From the NCBI GenBank assembly GCA_905182985.1, contig CAJJDN010000059.1:63902-127901 (forward strand): DNA of 64,000 nt. The letters run 5' to 3'. Under the pieces are notes generated by a model. The model saw only the letters and a program-made list of their open reading frames with translations. It ran no database searches and was not told the DNA's origin. Origin of the DNA: Paramecium sonneborni (Eukaryota; Ciliophora; Oligohymenophorea; Peniculida; Parameciidae). Below, one piece after another: positions 1 through 14,103 of this stretch. A program made the translations under genes and the position numbers. Each line of letters opens with the position of its first letter. Within the stretch, counting starts at the first letter, position 1.

Positions 1-1708
1 TTTGATTCTAAATACCAACTTATTATGACTGATTTTAATATTATTAAACTCCAGAGCTGTTATCTACTATCTTAAAATTTAATAATAAATATTAATTACC
101 ATTCCCAGCCTCACTAATCTGTTGTTACTATTCCTCTCTAAACAGGGACTTTCTATCACTTATTTTGTATAACCTAGTTCTTATTGAAAATCAAAAAAAT
201 TTTAATAAGATCCAGGAGATAAAAACTCAGAACTTTGAAATGGTTATGTTGATGTTTTAATGTTTACGTTATTATTTGAAGCCTTTTTTATATATTCTTG
301 TTTTTATTACAAATGCAATTATTTTAACATTTGCAATTCTTTCTCCTATCTTTATTCAAGATCTTATAAAGTTTCATCATTTCTACAACACTACAATATA
401 ATAATAATTTACAATATAATCTTTATAACATTTTGAAAAAACTTGTTCAGTTTCATCTTCTGTTTAAATAATTAGATTTTTCTTTCTTAAATCTAATAAT
501 TAATTTTATTTTTGAATACTAATTTCTGAATTAGTATCAAATTTACTACTACCTGCTGTTAGCATAATTTTATTAGACAAATTACATTTTAAAATAGATG
601 AATCTATAATAATATTAAGTTCAATTACTTTTACTGTCATCCCTTAATTACTAGAGGAATTGGTCATTGATTGGAACAGGAAGGTTGTCATTATCGGTCA
701 TTTGAAGATTAAAATGAGTCTATAATAATTAAGTCGCAGAAGGACGTTCTTCTGGTGGTTTTAGGCATCTGGTTTGCAAAAAAAATCAATTTACTCTAAG
801 ATAATTGCTTTGATTTTATCATTCAGAATAGCATCAATTGATTAAGGCTTCTGCTATTCCATCACTTTCTTAATCACTTAACCCGTGCCTCCTTTGCACT
901 CACAAAATGGTTTTACTCCAGTAACCATTTCTAATAGGCACATCCCAAAAGCATAGATATCAACTTTTGTATCATAATGTTCCTAGTAAATTTCTGGTGC
1001 CATGAACTCGGGAGTACCAAGAACAGAAGTTGTAAATGATGATTACAATCTTTATTTAATTATTATGTATTACTAAATTGAAAGACCCAAATCACCAATC
1101 TTTAATTCATTATTATTTGTGTCAATCAAAAGGTTTTCACATTTCATATCTCTATGAATGATATTTTATTTATGAAGATATTCCAAACCTAAGAGTATCT
1201 ATCTACACCAATTCTTTATAACCTTTAACTTTGGCCTAGTTATTCTACGTAAATAACTACACATATAAATTTTTTTACTTTTTCAACGAGCCTCCATTTA
1301 TGATCTCAGTAATGAATACAATTTCTTTTTTTGCTTTATTATGCCATGAATGTATGAAGTTTATAATATTATCATGTTTAAGACTGCTTAGAATTGATAT
1401 CTCTTATCTGACTCTTCTTCTTTCGTCTATTTATTAAATATTTGATTTTATTTACTTTCTGGAACACTATTCAATTAAAATACATTCCAAGCCACTTCGC
1501 ATCCACTTTGATTATCATATCCTCTAAATACACTTTTGTAAGCTCCTTTACCAATTTCTTCATTATACTAAAAATAAATTCGATAAATTACCTTACAAAA
1601 TCGACCTGTGGAATCTTGTTCAATTATTTACGATATTTAATCATCTTCATCACTAAATAAATAATCTTAATCGTCTTGGCTCATGAAGATAATTTGATTA
1701 TTTTCCAT
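1..1708 (-). CDS. WNK-type protein kinase, 3' end beyond the window
   Basis: Serine/threonine kinase of the WNK (with no lysine K) family, which in animals and plants senses chloride and osmotic stress. Seen: glycine loop [12 protein letters not shown] with a Lys in the loop, then a beta-3 strand VAWNVF that lacks the usual Lys; catalytic loop [17 protein letters not shown] in place of [15 protein letters not shown]-lobe PEERPSA. This Lys relocation is the family hallmark. After the kinase domain (to about 720) the protein continues into a Q-rich, partly coiled-coil tail that is still open at base 1. At least three introns (22-25 nt) are needed, at about 1557-1580, 594-618 and 395-416. The start at 1708 is the upstream in-frame ATG; 1684 is an alternative. 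The gene is divergent from the WD40 gene at 1943. Confidence 0.85.
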
Positions 1709-1942
1709 AAACCAAAACTTATAATTAATTTAATCTTTGAAAAAGTCAAAAATGCCATAAACTTAACAAATAGTATAGATGGTGTTAGTTTTTTTAAGGG
1801 ATTAAAAATTATATAAAAGCCTTTTGAATTTAGAACTTGAAACACAAGTAAGTTAAGATTAATAAACTTTGAATAGATTTCGATAGATACTTATACAAGA
1901 GAATTATAATTTCTTCGTTAATAAATTTTGGATGGTAATTTT

Positions 1943-3630
1943 ATGGGTGCAGAGCAATATCTCTAACCATTGAAAACAAGATTGAATGATTAATTTTCTT
2001 ATGTTTTGTTGGAATTGAAGAAACAATAATATTTTGAATTGATAAATGCAAAACCAGATGTAGAAATACTAATAACATTATTGCGATAAATTGAATAATT
2101 GGCATCATCTGAAGTATATAAAAATCTTTGTTATTTTTTGACATTATCTTGTATACGTGATCATCCAGATTTTGGTGATTGGAGTGTAGAAAAGGTAAAA
2201 TCTATGTGTTTTTAAAATTATAGGGAAGATTGGATTGTTTTGAAGGGATAGCATAAGTATTAAAGAATTTAGGTAAGACTTTCAGAATAGAAAAATATAA
2301 TGGAAGCACACTTCAATAATTATATGAGAAAGTAGAAGAAGATGAAGATAATAATAAGCATTCGAAATGTAAAGATATAATTAAAGAATATATTAGTTTA
2401 TTCTAAGAAGAAATCTTAATTCTAAGTATAATAATAGTCTAGTTCTTCATAACTTCCAACAGATTATGATAAAAATATCATAATTGAGAAATTACATATT
2501 TCAGATATTAATGAAAATGATTAATCAATGATTAAAAAGGAAAGCTTTTTGAATGTTACTCCACCACATAGTAACAGTAGTATACAATCATAATTGTTTA
2601 ATTATAAATTTGATGAGATGGATTAAGTAGCAACATTATCAGATACTCATCCTATTAGAGCAGCTGCATTTTCATCTGATGGAGAAATGTTTGCTATTGG
2701 AACTAATTCTAAAAGTCTAAGAATCTTTTCAATGAAATCAGTTTTATAAGAAAGTCAAGTAGTAATGTAAATGGAAAGATAAAATCATCATTAAGGATCT
2801 ATTTATTGTATTGATTGGAGTAGATCAGGAAGATTAATTGGAACTGGAAGTAATGATAAAACTGTCAAATTATATAATATAGAAGATGAAACAGATTATG
2901 TTTTAATTGGTCATAGAGGTTTAGTAAGATCTGTTTGTTTCAGTGATGAAAATCGATTAATGTCAGCTGGATAAGATGCTGTTATTAAAATTTGGGATGT
3001 GGAAACATAAAAATGTATAAGAAATCTTGAAGGCCATACATAAACAATATATTGGTAACCAAATTACATATAAAGTGAAATAGTTTATAGACTGCAGGAG
3101 ATGGTTCATATTAGGTATCTTGTGGTATGGATAGAACTTTAAGAATATGGGATTAAAGAACCAGTAGAGCCTAAGGAGTTATGACAATGTAGACAGAAAT
3201 TAACTATGTTTCCCTCTCAGAATCTACTACTAATTATAATCTATAAAATTTAGTTAAAGGTTCTAAGAAAGCTCCTTAGTTTTCATCTTAAGGATTAGCA
3301 GTTCTTGCACATTCTGATGGAGTTGTATCAGTCTGGAATATTTAACATTAAAAATGTATTAAGACTTTGAAACATCATACTATGGATTGTAGATGTGTCG
3401 AATTTGATCCTACTGGTAGATATATATGTAGTGTATCTTTTGATTCAACTATTGCACTTTATGATTGGGAATAATAGAAATTGATTACTTAAATTACTGA
3501 TCATGAAGATAGAGTCGTTTTATGCAAATGGCATCCATTTTATCCTTTTATTCTCAGTACATCTGCAGATTGCACTGGTAGAATTTTTGCTCCTCATGGC
3601 TTTTTAGTATAATTAATGAAATCTTTATGA
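1943..3630 (+). CDS. WD40-repeat protein, WDR47-like
   Basis: Predicted 533-residue protein after removing three introns (29, 28 and 29 nt; the first is 2195-2223), which gives an uninterrupted frame to TGA. The N-terminal 200 residues are helical and not recognised. The C-terminal half holds about six WD40 repeats starting THPIRAAAF, then [38 protein letters not shown] and so on. The segment THPIRAAAF...NSKSLRI...HHQGSIYCI resembles the WD40 region of WDR47/nemitin, a microtubule-associated protein of animals, so a scaffold role at microtubules or cilia is inferred. No LisH motif is obvious at the N terminus, so orthology is tentative while the WD40 call is firm. Confidence 0.8.
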
Positions 3631-4114
3631 AATTATAAAATATTTTATATATAATTAGCTTTCAATAATATTTCTATTACTCTCCTTTCCTTTTTCTTTC
3701 GATAAATATAATGATTTATTAACTTATTATCACCAAGACTTATTGATCAATTTTATGCAAACATATCAAATTAATAATTTAAATGAAAAAATAGTTCAAA
3801 TAGTATATAATTTATCATTTTGAATAATTTTATTATCTTCATAAATCATTTCATATTTTCATTAATAATGAAAGATTTTAAATACAACGATTAGTTTAAC
3901 TTTCTCAAGTTACTTTAAAAATCATTTATTTAAATTAAATGTTTTTTTTCAAAAGATATAATTAAAATTATTCAATATATAGAAAAATCATTTAAATACT
4001 TTAAAATAAATATTAGATAAATTGTTATTTTATAATGAATGGACTGGAGATTTATAAAAAATTAAAATTAGCTTAATAATATACCTTAATTACATATTTT
4101 ATATTAATAAACAA
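3631..4114. other. Intergenic, convergent gene ends
   Basis: AT-rich spacer between the WD40 stop and the PA200 stop. A short open stretch on the + strand (about 3660-3823) reads like a hydrophobic leader followed by a polar segment, but it has no in-frame ATG and is not called. No repeat or RNA gene seen. Confidence 0.5.
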
Positions 4115-7100
4115 TCAGGCATAATAAGGATGTGGATTAACAATTTCTTATAATTTTCTAACATTTTCTTCACTAATTTCATCCTTAAATACTCTCTACC
4201 AATCTTGTCTGTTTTTCCAATATTCAGATACAAATTCTTAGAGAATTCTTTTAATAAAATAAATTGAATACCTTTTATTTTTTAATTCTTAAAATATTTC
4301 AGAAAGTGCTTAATCTGTCCAGTTAAAATTTCTATCTTGACGTGATAGAAGCATACTCATCAATATGTAGACTCTATTTTCTGAAGTAGTTTTGAATAAA
4401 TCTTCTAATTCTTATTTGGTATATAATTTTAAATAATCAGCAAGTGAAGATACAGCTTAGAATTATAATTAAAGATTGCTGTCTTAGAACATATTAAGCA
4501 ATTATTTAGGTATTTGGTTTAAAGAGGTACCTTCTAATTTAGCTTTGAAATACCAATCTCTTAGAAAGAAGTTAGCACGCTTTCTTATATTCCATGTTTC
4601 ATTTTTGGTCATTTATTCTGCAATATCAAGTAATTCAGTAATTTCATCATAATCACATTCGATATATTTTCTTAGGATTTCTTAAGCATCAATTTCAGTT
4701 TGATTATTTTGGAAAATGATTTTCATAGCTTCAACTATGAACTTCCATGAATAATTATCAAATTTGCTAATTGCTATAAATTCTAAAATTCTTGCTGATA
4801 GTTCTTAATAAAATTTGATTTTATCAGTTTATGAATGATTAGAAAGAAATTAATTAAAGTTATTGAAAAAGATTTAAAGATCATTGTTATACCAAATTTA
4901 AAAGTTTGTAGTAGTTGCAATAAGATGTTCATCTGAATAAGGAGCATCAATAGGAATAGGAATTAAGATAGTTTATAATAATGCAGTAGCTAAAGTACAT
5001 GTATATTCTTCAACATAAACACTAGATGGATATGTGATTATAATGGAAGCAAATTATTGTAAAATTTAATCTTATAATGTAATAATTCTTGGTCCTTATG
5101 ATTGAATTAAAATTTTTAATAATTGTATATATCTTAAACCTTTGAATCCTCCTTAAGGAATAAGATCTTAACAACATTATAACATCTTCTGATAAACTGG
5201 TGAAATCCATTGCCAATCTTAATCTCTACACATATAAAAGAAGGCTAAATGATAATCATAAAAGATTTCTTAGGTAATATTTGGAAGAATCCTAATAAAT
5301 GAATCTTGAATATAGGACCCTACGCTTAATAAAGATCGATGAAGTGCTGTTAAATAACAACTTACTAATCTTTACTTTTCTCTTTGATCAAACTATTCTA
5401 TATATTCATCAATTATTTCTTTTGTAGAATGGAATGCAGCTATACCACAAACTTAAAACATTTTTTTAAATAATCTAAAATAGAAATCTGACATGAAAAA
5501 GGATTAGGTAGCTGAAAATGGAGATTATCTATTTCTATTCTTTCCATAAATATATGTGAAAAAGATCTAGACATATCTTGTAATGCCTTAAGCTGACATA
5601 AATTAAACTTCTTAAGAGGGAGCATCTGTGATATCAAATTCTGATGTTGGAGCAACATCTTTATCTATTAATATCTTTTCCATAAATAATCTCATATACT
5701 ATCTATCTGTGAAGAGTTATCTAAGATCTTTTATAAAAGGAGTAATATTATCATTGATTATAGTTACTTTAGTGATATCATTTTAGGTAAACATATATTT
5801 TTCATGCATTTTAGATCTATAAATTGGTTGTTATGCTTTAAGAATATCATCCAATTCTAAAATTGATTAGTATGATTTATCAATAATTGTTAATTATTCT
5901 TCAGTCAAATATCGATATTAAACAAATTTATTAAAAGGTAGGTACTTTTCAAATTTAGAATTGTTAACTTATTATTTTTAGTAAATCATTTGTTTAGCCA
6001 ATCTCAGAAAGTAAAATAATCCTGCTCTTCCTAATTGATTAAGTGTAACATGATCACTAATACATAAATCTCTATAAGCATTGATACAATTATCTGGTAC
6101 TTATTTTATGATGTTAATATTATTAAGTAGAGACAAACTATGGATTATCTTACATTTCCAGAAATATTGACTTTGTAAAGCTTTGATACTATTTTTAATC
6201 ATTTCAATTCTATCATTATAATCATTATGTAAAACAACAGTGCTTTCATCATATTGAATTGCTAAATGATGAACACATGATTCCATAATTAAATACTTGC
6301 ATTTTTAATTGTCAACATATTCCATCACACTAATAAATTAATTTAGTTATTTTTAAATTGACATATTCATTTCAATATCAGAAGAGATGTGTTAAACTGC
6401 AGAATTAAATCCTTACAATAAATCAATAAGTTATTTATATTCTTTACTTCTTTCATTTAATTGATTTATTTTACTTAATTTGCTGTCTTTATCATTGTAA
6501 TCTAAAATACCAAGTAAATATTCGAAAAAGTTATTTCTGACTCCTGTAGTTAATGTATAAGTTGTCTATTCTGAATAAGGTAACAAATATTATGGACTGC
6601 TAAACTCAGAATGGCCTAATAAGTAAAGAACAATAATGTAATTATAGATTTAATTGTATTCAATAGGGATGCCTTATAAATGCAATAAAAAAACATGTCT
6701 TTGATATAAATAGGTATTAATATCAATTACACATTAAATTCTACTTTCAAAGTATAATTTACATTAAGAGGCTTGCATTAATTATCTACAACCCTCCATA
6801 AATTCTCTACCTAATTATAATTCTTAATTAAGAGTTTATGAACTAATGCATTCTGAAGCTATTGTAACTAAAAGATCATTAATATCTTTATCGTGTGCTA
6901 CTCCTGTATTTATAGCATAACAAATAGAATTAATAGCAAAAGTTCCTAATCTTTATCTTAAATCCCAATATTCAGGTGGACAAACCTTTTTTAAATAGTC
7001 TTATTGAATCTTTTATAATTTTATATGTCCTTTGCTACCTTCTATTTTATCTTATGGTTAAAATGGAGTAAATAGAGATGAACCTGTAAAACATCCAAAA

Positions 7101-9804
7101 ACAAGAAACCATATTCGATAACAAATTTGTTTAAGATTTGGATCCATTGGAGGATTTCTAAAAATCATTAAATCAATTAATTTAGGGAAATCTCTTGGCA
7201 TCTCATAAAATTCATATTCTTTCATATAAGTTTTCTCGAATTCTTCAATCACACCAAACATAAACATTCTATTCCAATCAAAAATATATTCCCAATCCTA
7301 TCGAGTTGGTAAAATCCATTCAACAACTAAATCTTGTGGTTAATATAAAGTTTTTTTATCGAAATCTTTTTTAAAAAATTAAGAACTTTTATTTTACCAT
7401 GATAAATTATTAGTTTTAATAATTTGATTTGTTATTATAACTGAATGGATTATATCACTAACTTTTGTAAATACTTCATCTTCTTCATCCATTAAATAAT
7501 TAATTACAATAGCTTATATTTTTTTATCATGTTATTATGTAGCTTTACCTGCATATGTAAGTGATTTCTCAAGTAGTGTCAACCATAATAGTTTTGATAA
7601 TTTATTACCAGCTGTAGGTTCAAATTATAAAATATAATCTTAATGCTTTGATAAATGAACTATAAAACTCAAATAGTGTTTCTTAAGTGGAGATTATCTC
7701 TATTTAAGAAGCTTTTCCATACAAATTTCAATTATATATTCCAATAATCTTGGATCTCTGTATAAAATACAATCAATCAAATCTCCCATTGCACTTAAAT
7801 CTTATGTCTCAAGATTTTCTAAATGCTATTTAATTTTATCCACTATACAATCTAACATTTTTGGAGATGAATTTGCTATGTATGGCCAAAATATATTTAT
7901 AAGATTTGGCAATACAAATCCATAATCTACATCTTTGTACTTTACCAAGTTAAAGTTTTTAATAACCAAATTAAATACTTCTGATACAAAATCACTTAAA
8001 TATCTACACAATTCATTTTCTTCACCATACAATTCTAGATATTCTTCAGGAGTATAGATGGGAACATTCATAAATATTTTACAGTAAAACTCTAATGAAT
8101 CTATATTCTCGCTTACTCCTTAGACTTCAAACAATTTGTATGTCAAATCCATAAATTCCTAAAGATGATGAACTGAATAAGGACTAAAATTTACAGTTAC
8201 TATAATAAATACCATTTTCCTTATAAAATTGGAATAGCCATAAATATTAGAATACTCTTTATTGTAACAAATTACAAGGCTGTTACATCATTAATAGCTT
8301 ATTTCATTTTATTTAAAAAGAAATCAATTAATTTTGGTTCAAAACAAGATAAATATAATATCGTTTTTGCTGTTGAATATCCTTAATCTTCCATGTAAAT
8401 CACTTTATCTAATACATCCATTACTATCTCTATAAAGTCTTATTTCGCTTATTCATCCAATAAAAATGGTAGTAATTAATCAATATTTATTTTTGTAGCA
8501 TGAATTTTTGATATATTTCTTTAATTTGGATAATTTATTTAAAAGCTTGAATATCCTTAATCTGGATTTATAAAGAGTAATTCAAGAATGTATTTATCAC
8601 TTTCAATAAAATCTTGAATATGGACATCATTAAATTAATCAATTAATTCCTACATCAATGATTCTGAAACAGTTTCATCATAATATTTATTTTGTTACAT
8701 CTCATAAATCCTTAACAAAAGTTAATCTCTTCTATATTTTTAGATGAAATTGCCCACCATCAATTTTAATAGTTTAAATATTTAATCATCCATCGTTTAT
8801 TAAGAATAAACTGAAGTAATTGAATCAACCAAAGAAAACAATCTCCTCATTGTTAACATATAATCTTAATATCCCTCTCTCTTTGAATTACCAATTAATT
8901 CAACTAATAATTATGGCATTATTTTAAATAAACTTGGTACTCCCAATGTATCATCTGGTAATAACATAGCAACCAATTTTTCATCTTAAAATATTTTATA
9001 TACTATTACTTTTATCATCTTAACCTAAATCATTACGCCAATAACCATTAAAAAATCTCATCATTTATGGCATTAGATTCATTTATTATGGATAAACTCT
9101 TAAATAATTTAAAATAAATTTTAATCTACAATTGTCTTTTTCCACAAAAATTAATAAAGGATCCATTAAATATTTTATAAGATCTTTATAAGAATCTTAT
9201 GGAATGTCATTTCTAAAAGGCACAAACAACATCAAATAAGCCCATGCTACTTATTTATCTTGGTAGCCTAAATATTCGCGAAATTTTAAAAATGCAAATT
9301 AAACAACATCAGCATCAAAATAATATTTTACAGTTTTAAGAAATTAACAAAATTACATAAATAATTGAGTGCTGAATGTTTAACTTGTTATAGTCTTATC
9401 TTTATTTGTCATAAACTTATCTTATAAATATTAATGCCAATATCTCCAATCAACTTTTAAAGACAAATATTTTTGCTTATTTTAAATAATGGTGCAAACT
9501 AAGCTAAATCCATTCTGAAGTCCTACGCAAGATTTCAATCCTCCCAACTTTGATAGAATCAATTCTGCAAGCTCCTGTCTTTCTTCATTCAAAAAGGAGT
9601 AAATTTATTTGAATCTTTAAAGCAAATTCATAATAGGAAACCAATGCTTTGAAGAACTAATATTACGAATTCATTTTACCTCATTTCAAAATCTTTTAAT
9701 AAGCGAATGATCTCATTATAAATAAGGCCTCTTTCAGCATCAAAAGTATTCAGCTTTACTTCTTTTGGCAAATGTTCATAATTAAATCGATAAGCGCTTA
9801 TCAT
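4115..9804 (-). CDS. PSME4: Proteasome activator PA200/Blm10 (PSME4)
   Basis: Very large HEAT-repeat protein (about 1,850 residues, matching the family's usual 1,800-2,100) that caps the 20S proteasome core. The decisive evidence is the C terminus: NRQDWQRVF, later NPHPYYA then TGA, corresponding to the conserved PA200 ending with the Tyr-Tyr-Ala (HbYX) tail that inserts into alpha-subunit pockets and opens the gate. The N terminus (RFNYEHLPKEVKLNTFDAE) also matches the family's start. Short introns restore frame, for example 23 nt near 9670 and 29 nt near 8190. The start at 9804 is the first ATG and lies 74 bases downstream of the stop of the preceding same-strand gene. Role inferred: ubiquitin-independent turnover, acetylated histone or DNA-repair associated degradation, as in other eukaryotes. 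Confidence 0.88.
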
Positions 9805-9878
9805 TAATAAAAATATTTATATATATATTTCATATAAATTGGGAATACAAAGACAAAAATTACATTATATCATCATTA

Positions 9879-12251
9879 TCACTTCTCCTCATCTGAAAGC
9901 ATCTCTTTATCATCTATTTCAATCTCTAATTCTTTTTTTTCCTTGATATCTTCACCATCGTTTTATTAATGAATCAATAAGTAACTAAAATCTTTTCTTA
10001 TTAAATTTCTTAAATCTTAAATAATATTTGGGATTTCTTCATAATCTAGTGACCCATCTCCTAGAATATCTTTTAATTATTCTTCATAATATGACCTAAG
10101 TTATATTTAAGATAACTATACTTAGATTAACATTGAATAACATCTGGAAGGTTTATCTATATGATTGGAATATTCAATTTTTCTAAGAGATCATTTTAAA
10201 ATTATATCATTTTCTTTTGAATCATTTCACCTACTGCAGAAATTTTGTAATTATTTTACTATTATAATATTAAAATATGCATACCCCATTCAATAGAATC
10301 ATTGCTTTATTTCCTGTTTTCCTATTAGTATATACATAATCTATGAGCAAATCTTCATAAAATACATCCTTTTCTAAATCCTTTTCATATTTCTTAGAAA
10401 AATACTATTTTTCCTTAATAAACAATTTAGAATGCAACATTTAAGGATGAGCATAAGAGTCTTATTTTCTGATTATATTGGAGTTTTATAAAATCTATTT
10501 GATATCTATCTTATTTGGAAAGTTAGATTATCCTATAAGAGAAATATATTAGTTAATTTAGGAAATCAACTTTTGTATAACTCTATCAATCTTAATTATT
10601 GTTTACAATCTAGTCAATTCATTCACCTTTAATATTAAATAATTAATGTCTTCAAAACATTTACTATCTGACAAGATGCTAGTCCAAATTAACTTAATCA
10701 TGCATTCTAATTAAACCGAATAATATGGATAGAATCCTATAATTTAATTCTATTCTGTTTATTTATTCTTTTCAAAGTTACCTTTTTTTGAGTGTGATTA
10801 CAAATGATATACTTTATTTTTTAGAATTTAAGTAATATCAATTGTTGCTTCTCCAAGTTAGGAAGCTTAGTAACATAAATCAATTTTATTATCAATTTAA
10901 TTATTTTAATTTATTTCTTACTTTTAAAATAAAAAAAATATTATTGAATTTATCTTAGATAGATGTGCAAAGTTCTTATTTGAAATCATTAGCAATTAAC
11001 TTAATTGGACAAAATCAAAAATACTTACATCTTCAATTATGCAATTAAATATTTCAGAAAAAAGCATTACATCTTTGACAATAATTGGTTTTGGATAATT
11101 TCTACTTGCTTTTACAAACAAGATGTTTTATTTGAAATGCAATAAAATGAAAATAATCCCATTTATTATTTATTTATCAGATTTTATTCTGTTTTATAAT
11201 CTTATGATATTCCACAAAAGATAACAATAGGTTTAATTGTCACCAATCTCTATTGCTAACATTGCTTGACAAATTTTTACATTTTCTAGCAAAGTCAAAG
11301 TGCTAACTCTTGCCTTTACATTATTAACCAATTCTTTTAAGAATGTAGGTAGGATTGGTAATTTTTATTATTAGTAGTAAATAAAAAGATAATCTGTAAA
11401 ATCTTGGTTATTCAAATCCAGAAAATTAATTTTATTTAATTTCTCAATTAAAAACTATTCCAATATTTTTTACAAGGATGAACCTTGCTCAAACTTACCG
11501 TCAAATAATTCTAAAAATGATGGCTCTTAATCCTTCTCAAACTTTCCTTAAGCTAAAATAAAATCTGAAAAATACAAATATCTTTGATCATTTATAAAAG
11601 ATATTAAATAGTTTGTAATGGATATGCATTCTCTTCCCATAATCTCTAAATCGCATAATAGTCTAATAGATAAAATTAAGTTTAGAAGGCTTTCTTAATT
11701 TATTTTCTTACAATAAGCCACTCTTTAACATCACAATTGGATACAAAATCTTGTATAACTTAGTTAAAGATTGGTTTCTCTAAAATCTAATTTGAATTTA
11801 AAATAATTTGATTAGGCATCTCCTGATATTGTTGGACTTTGTATTTATCAGAAAATTTTTAATGATAGTTCAATTTATTTTATTAAATTTATTCCTGAAA
11901 TTTTAAACAATAAGACAATTAATTAAACCATTCTAAATATTATTTTTTAGATTTTAAAGGTTTAGATTCATAGAAATCCAATAGTTCCTAAGCTGTTTAA
12001 AATTTCTTAAAATTAACTTCCTAATTCACTTACTCAATAACATCTTCTAATTTATTCTCTTCTTCTTTCTGACGATTTTATTGTAAATTATTCTTTTGAT
12101 TAAAATATAATTATTCCTTAATTTATGAAGCATCTTTTTTTTAATTAATATTAGGATCATCAATAATGGAAAAACGATTCTTTTTCATCTGATTTAGAAG
12201 ATTTTGAGGTTTTTAAAAAGCTCTTGAGAAATTGAATATTAGTTTTAACAT
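9879..12251 (-). CDS. RAP-domain-like protein, possible mitochondrial presequence
   Basis: About 750-residue protein. The start at 12251 gives a basic, Ser/Phe/Leu-rich N terminus (MLKLIFNFSRAFQKP) typical of a mitochondrial presequence; an in-frame alternative ATG lies at 12188. The middle is helical, without recognised motifs. Near the C terminus, KAMILLNGQNNYKIS...LLEKLNIPIIQINLPDVI has the layout of a RAP domain (an endonuclease-like fold in FASTK-family and apicomplexan organellar RNA-binding proteins). The protein ends with an acidic tail, DDKEMLSDEEK. Two introns near the 3' end (26 nt each) are clear; at least two more are needed around 11650-11820 where the frame changes twice. Role in mitochondrial RNA handling is inference only. 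Confidence 0.55.
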
Positions 12252-12551
12252 AAGTAATTATACACAAATTAAATTAATTAAAGTAAATGCAAGACTTATT
12301 TTTTTTTGAAAAGAGATTTCATTTATAGAGTAAAATAAAATATGTAAAAATGGACAATTGATAAATAAGTGTAGTGATTTTATATGTTTTTTGTTAAATA
12401 TTTGTTTTCATTTGTAAAATATTTTGAATATTTCTAAATGATGGCGGTATATAATTTTATAAGTTAATAACGATTAATATAGAGGAATAATAGATAAATA
12501 ATGATTGAATTTATGCAAATAAAGAATAAAATTTGAATAATTAAATTTATA
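12252..12551. promoter_or_regulatory. Shared upstream region of two divergent genes
   Basis: 300 bases between the start codons of the RAP-like gene (minus) and the coiled-coil gene (plus). It is AT-rich with A/T runs and must hold both 5' UTRs and promoters, but I see no individual motif I can name. Confidence 0.4.
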
Positions 12552-14064
12552 ATGAGTTTAGAGATTCTCGATTATCTCAAGCAAGAAAATTAGCAATTGC
12601 AAGAGTAGGTTCATGAACTCCAAGGATTGCTTTAATTGAATAAATAAGCTTTGAAGGTTTTGATGCCTCAAACAAATGATGAATAACATAAGGGACTATT
12701 AACAGTATTGAAGAACTTATAAGAGGAGAATGAAACATTACAAATAAAAATAGAGAAATTAGTTAAAGAGCGTAATGAGGCTTAATGTGATTAGTTGATA
12801 AATTAGTAAATAACAGAAGAAGTTTAAAGATAAGAGAAAGAATTAATTGCATCATTACAATAAAAAATGCAAGGGTTATAAGAAAATTTATAGTCTGCAG
12901 AGAGTAAATTAGCAAAAATGGAGGAGTTGAAACCAGAATATGATGAAGTCGCTGGAGTAGTGATAAAATTTAAGGAAGTATGTGATCCTGATCTTATAGG
13001 ATTAAAAATGCATAATGAAATTTAAATGTTAAATGAATAATTATTAATTGAATAGAAACAGAAATAAAAATTGATGAAAGAGAAATCAAATATACAAGGA
13101 TTAAATTTAGTAATTTAAGAATTTTATTTTATTAGCGATTAATGAATGAATTATTGTAATAAAAAAGTGTAGCTCATGCTGGTAATAAACTGATCTTCAT
13201 GAATTAGGATCCTGAACAATTAGTTGATTTTTAATCAAGAGCACTTAAATTAATCAATAATTCTTCTTCATCTGAATCTCCATCTTCTAAATCGTCAGAA
13301 GCTCCTTTAGATTCAAATTATTCACCAAAAATATAATAATTTTAATTGAATTCAACTAAGGGAACAGTTATACCTAAACTTGATTTAACAAGAGCAAAAT
13401 AAATACAAGAAATAAATGCAAAGAGATAGATGTAATAAACTTAAAAACCATTGAATGATATTTAAAGCATGGAAAGGATTTAAAAATTAGAGAAAGCACT
13501 AGATGAACTCAGGAAGAATCATTAAAGAGAAATGATTTTGAACAAAACTCTTTAAGCTCATAATGATGAGTTATAGAGATATTGCAATGATATGGAAGTA
13601 ATTTATATTAATATTTAAAGCATAGAATAAAATTACTAACAAATTCAAATCTTCGATATTAGGAAAGAGCAAAAAAGATGAATGCAAATTATTAGTTTTT
13701 GCATCAATTTTATTTAAATCATAAAGATTTACTGCCTACAACATCTATGAATAGCAGTCATTAAAGATAGACATCTACAAATTAAATGGAAGATGAATAA
13801 TTATAGTCTAAATAATTTGATATTGAGGAAATGGAAAGTCCACTTTAGAAATAGAATAATAATGAACCTTTAATTTAATAACAATAATTGGTTTCAAGTG
13901 TCTATTACTATATTCCTAATAATAAGGATGAATCAGTGAAATATCTAATGCAAACAGCTTAATAGATATATTCAACAATTTATGAGAAAGTCAATCGAGT
14001 GATATAAGATGAACCATAATGTAAACATAGATTTCGATCATTCAGCGAGATCATAATAAATTGA
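12552..14064 (+). CDS. Coiled-coil protein, unknown function
   Basis: 487 residues after removing a 26-nt intron (about 13106-13131) and a 23-nt intron (about 13598-13620); both restore one frame to TGA. Residues 1-190 are a continuous Leu/Gln/Glu heptad coiled coil (starts MSLEILDYLKQENQQLQEQ). A Ser-rich hinge follows (NSSSSESPSSKSSEAP), then a second coiled coil (MERIQKLEKALDELRKNH) and a polar tail. Overall design suggests a structural or basal-body/cytoskeletal component, but no family is recognised. It converges on the trichocyst gene with only 39 bases between stops. Confidence 0.75.
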
Positions 14065-14103
14065 TCATTACTGAGTAAAATTATTTATTATTATGTATTT
14101 ATT

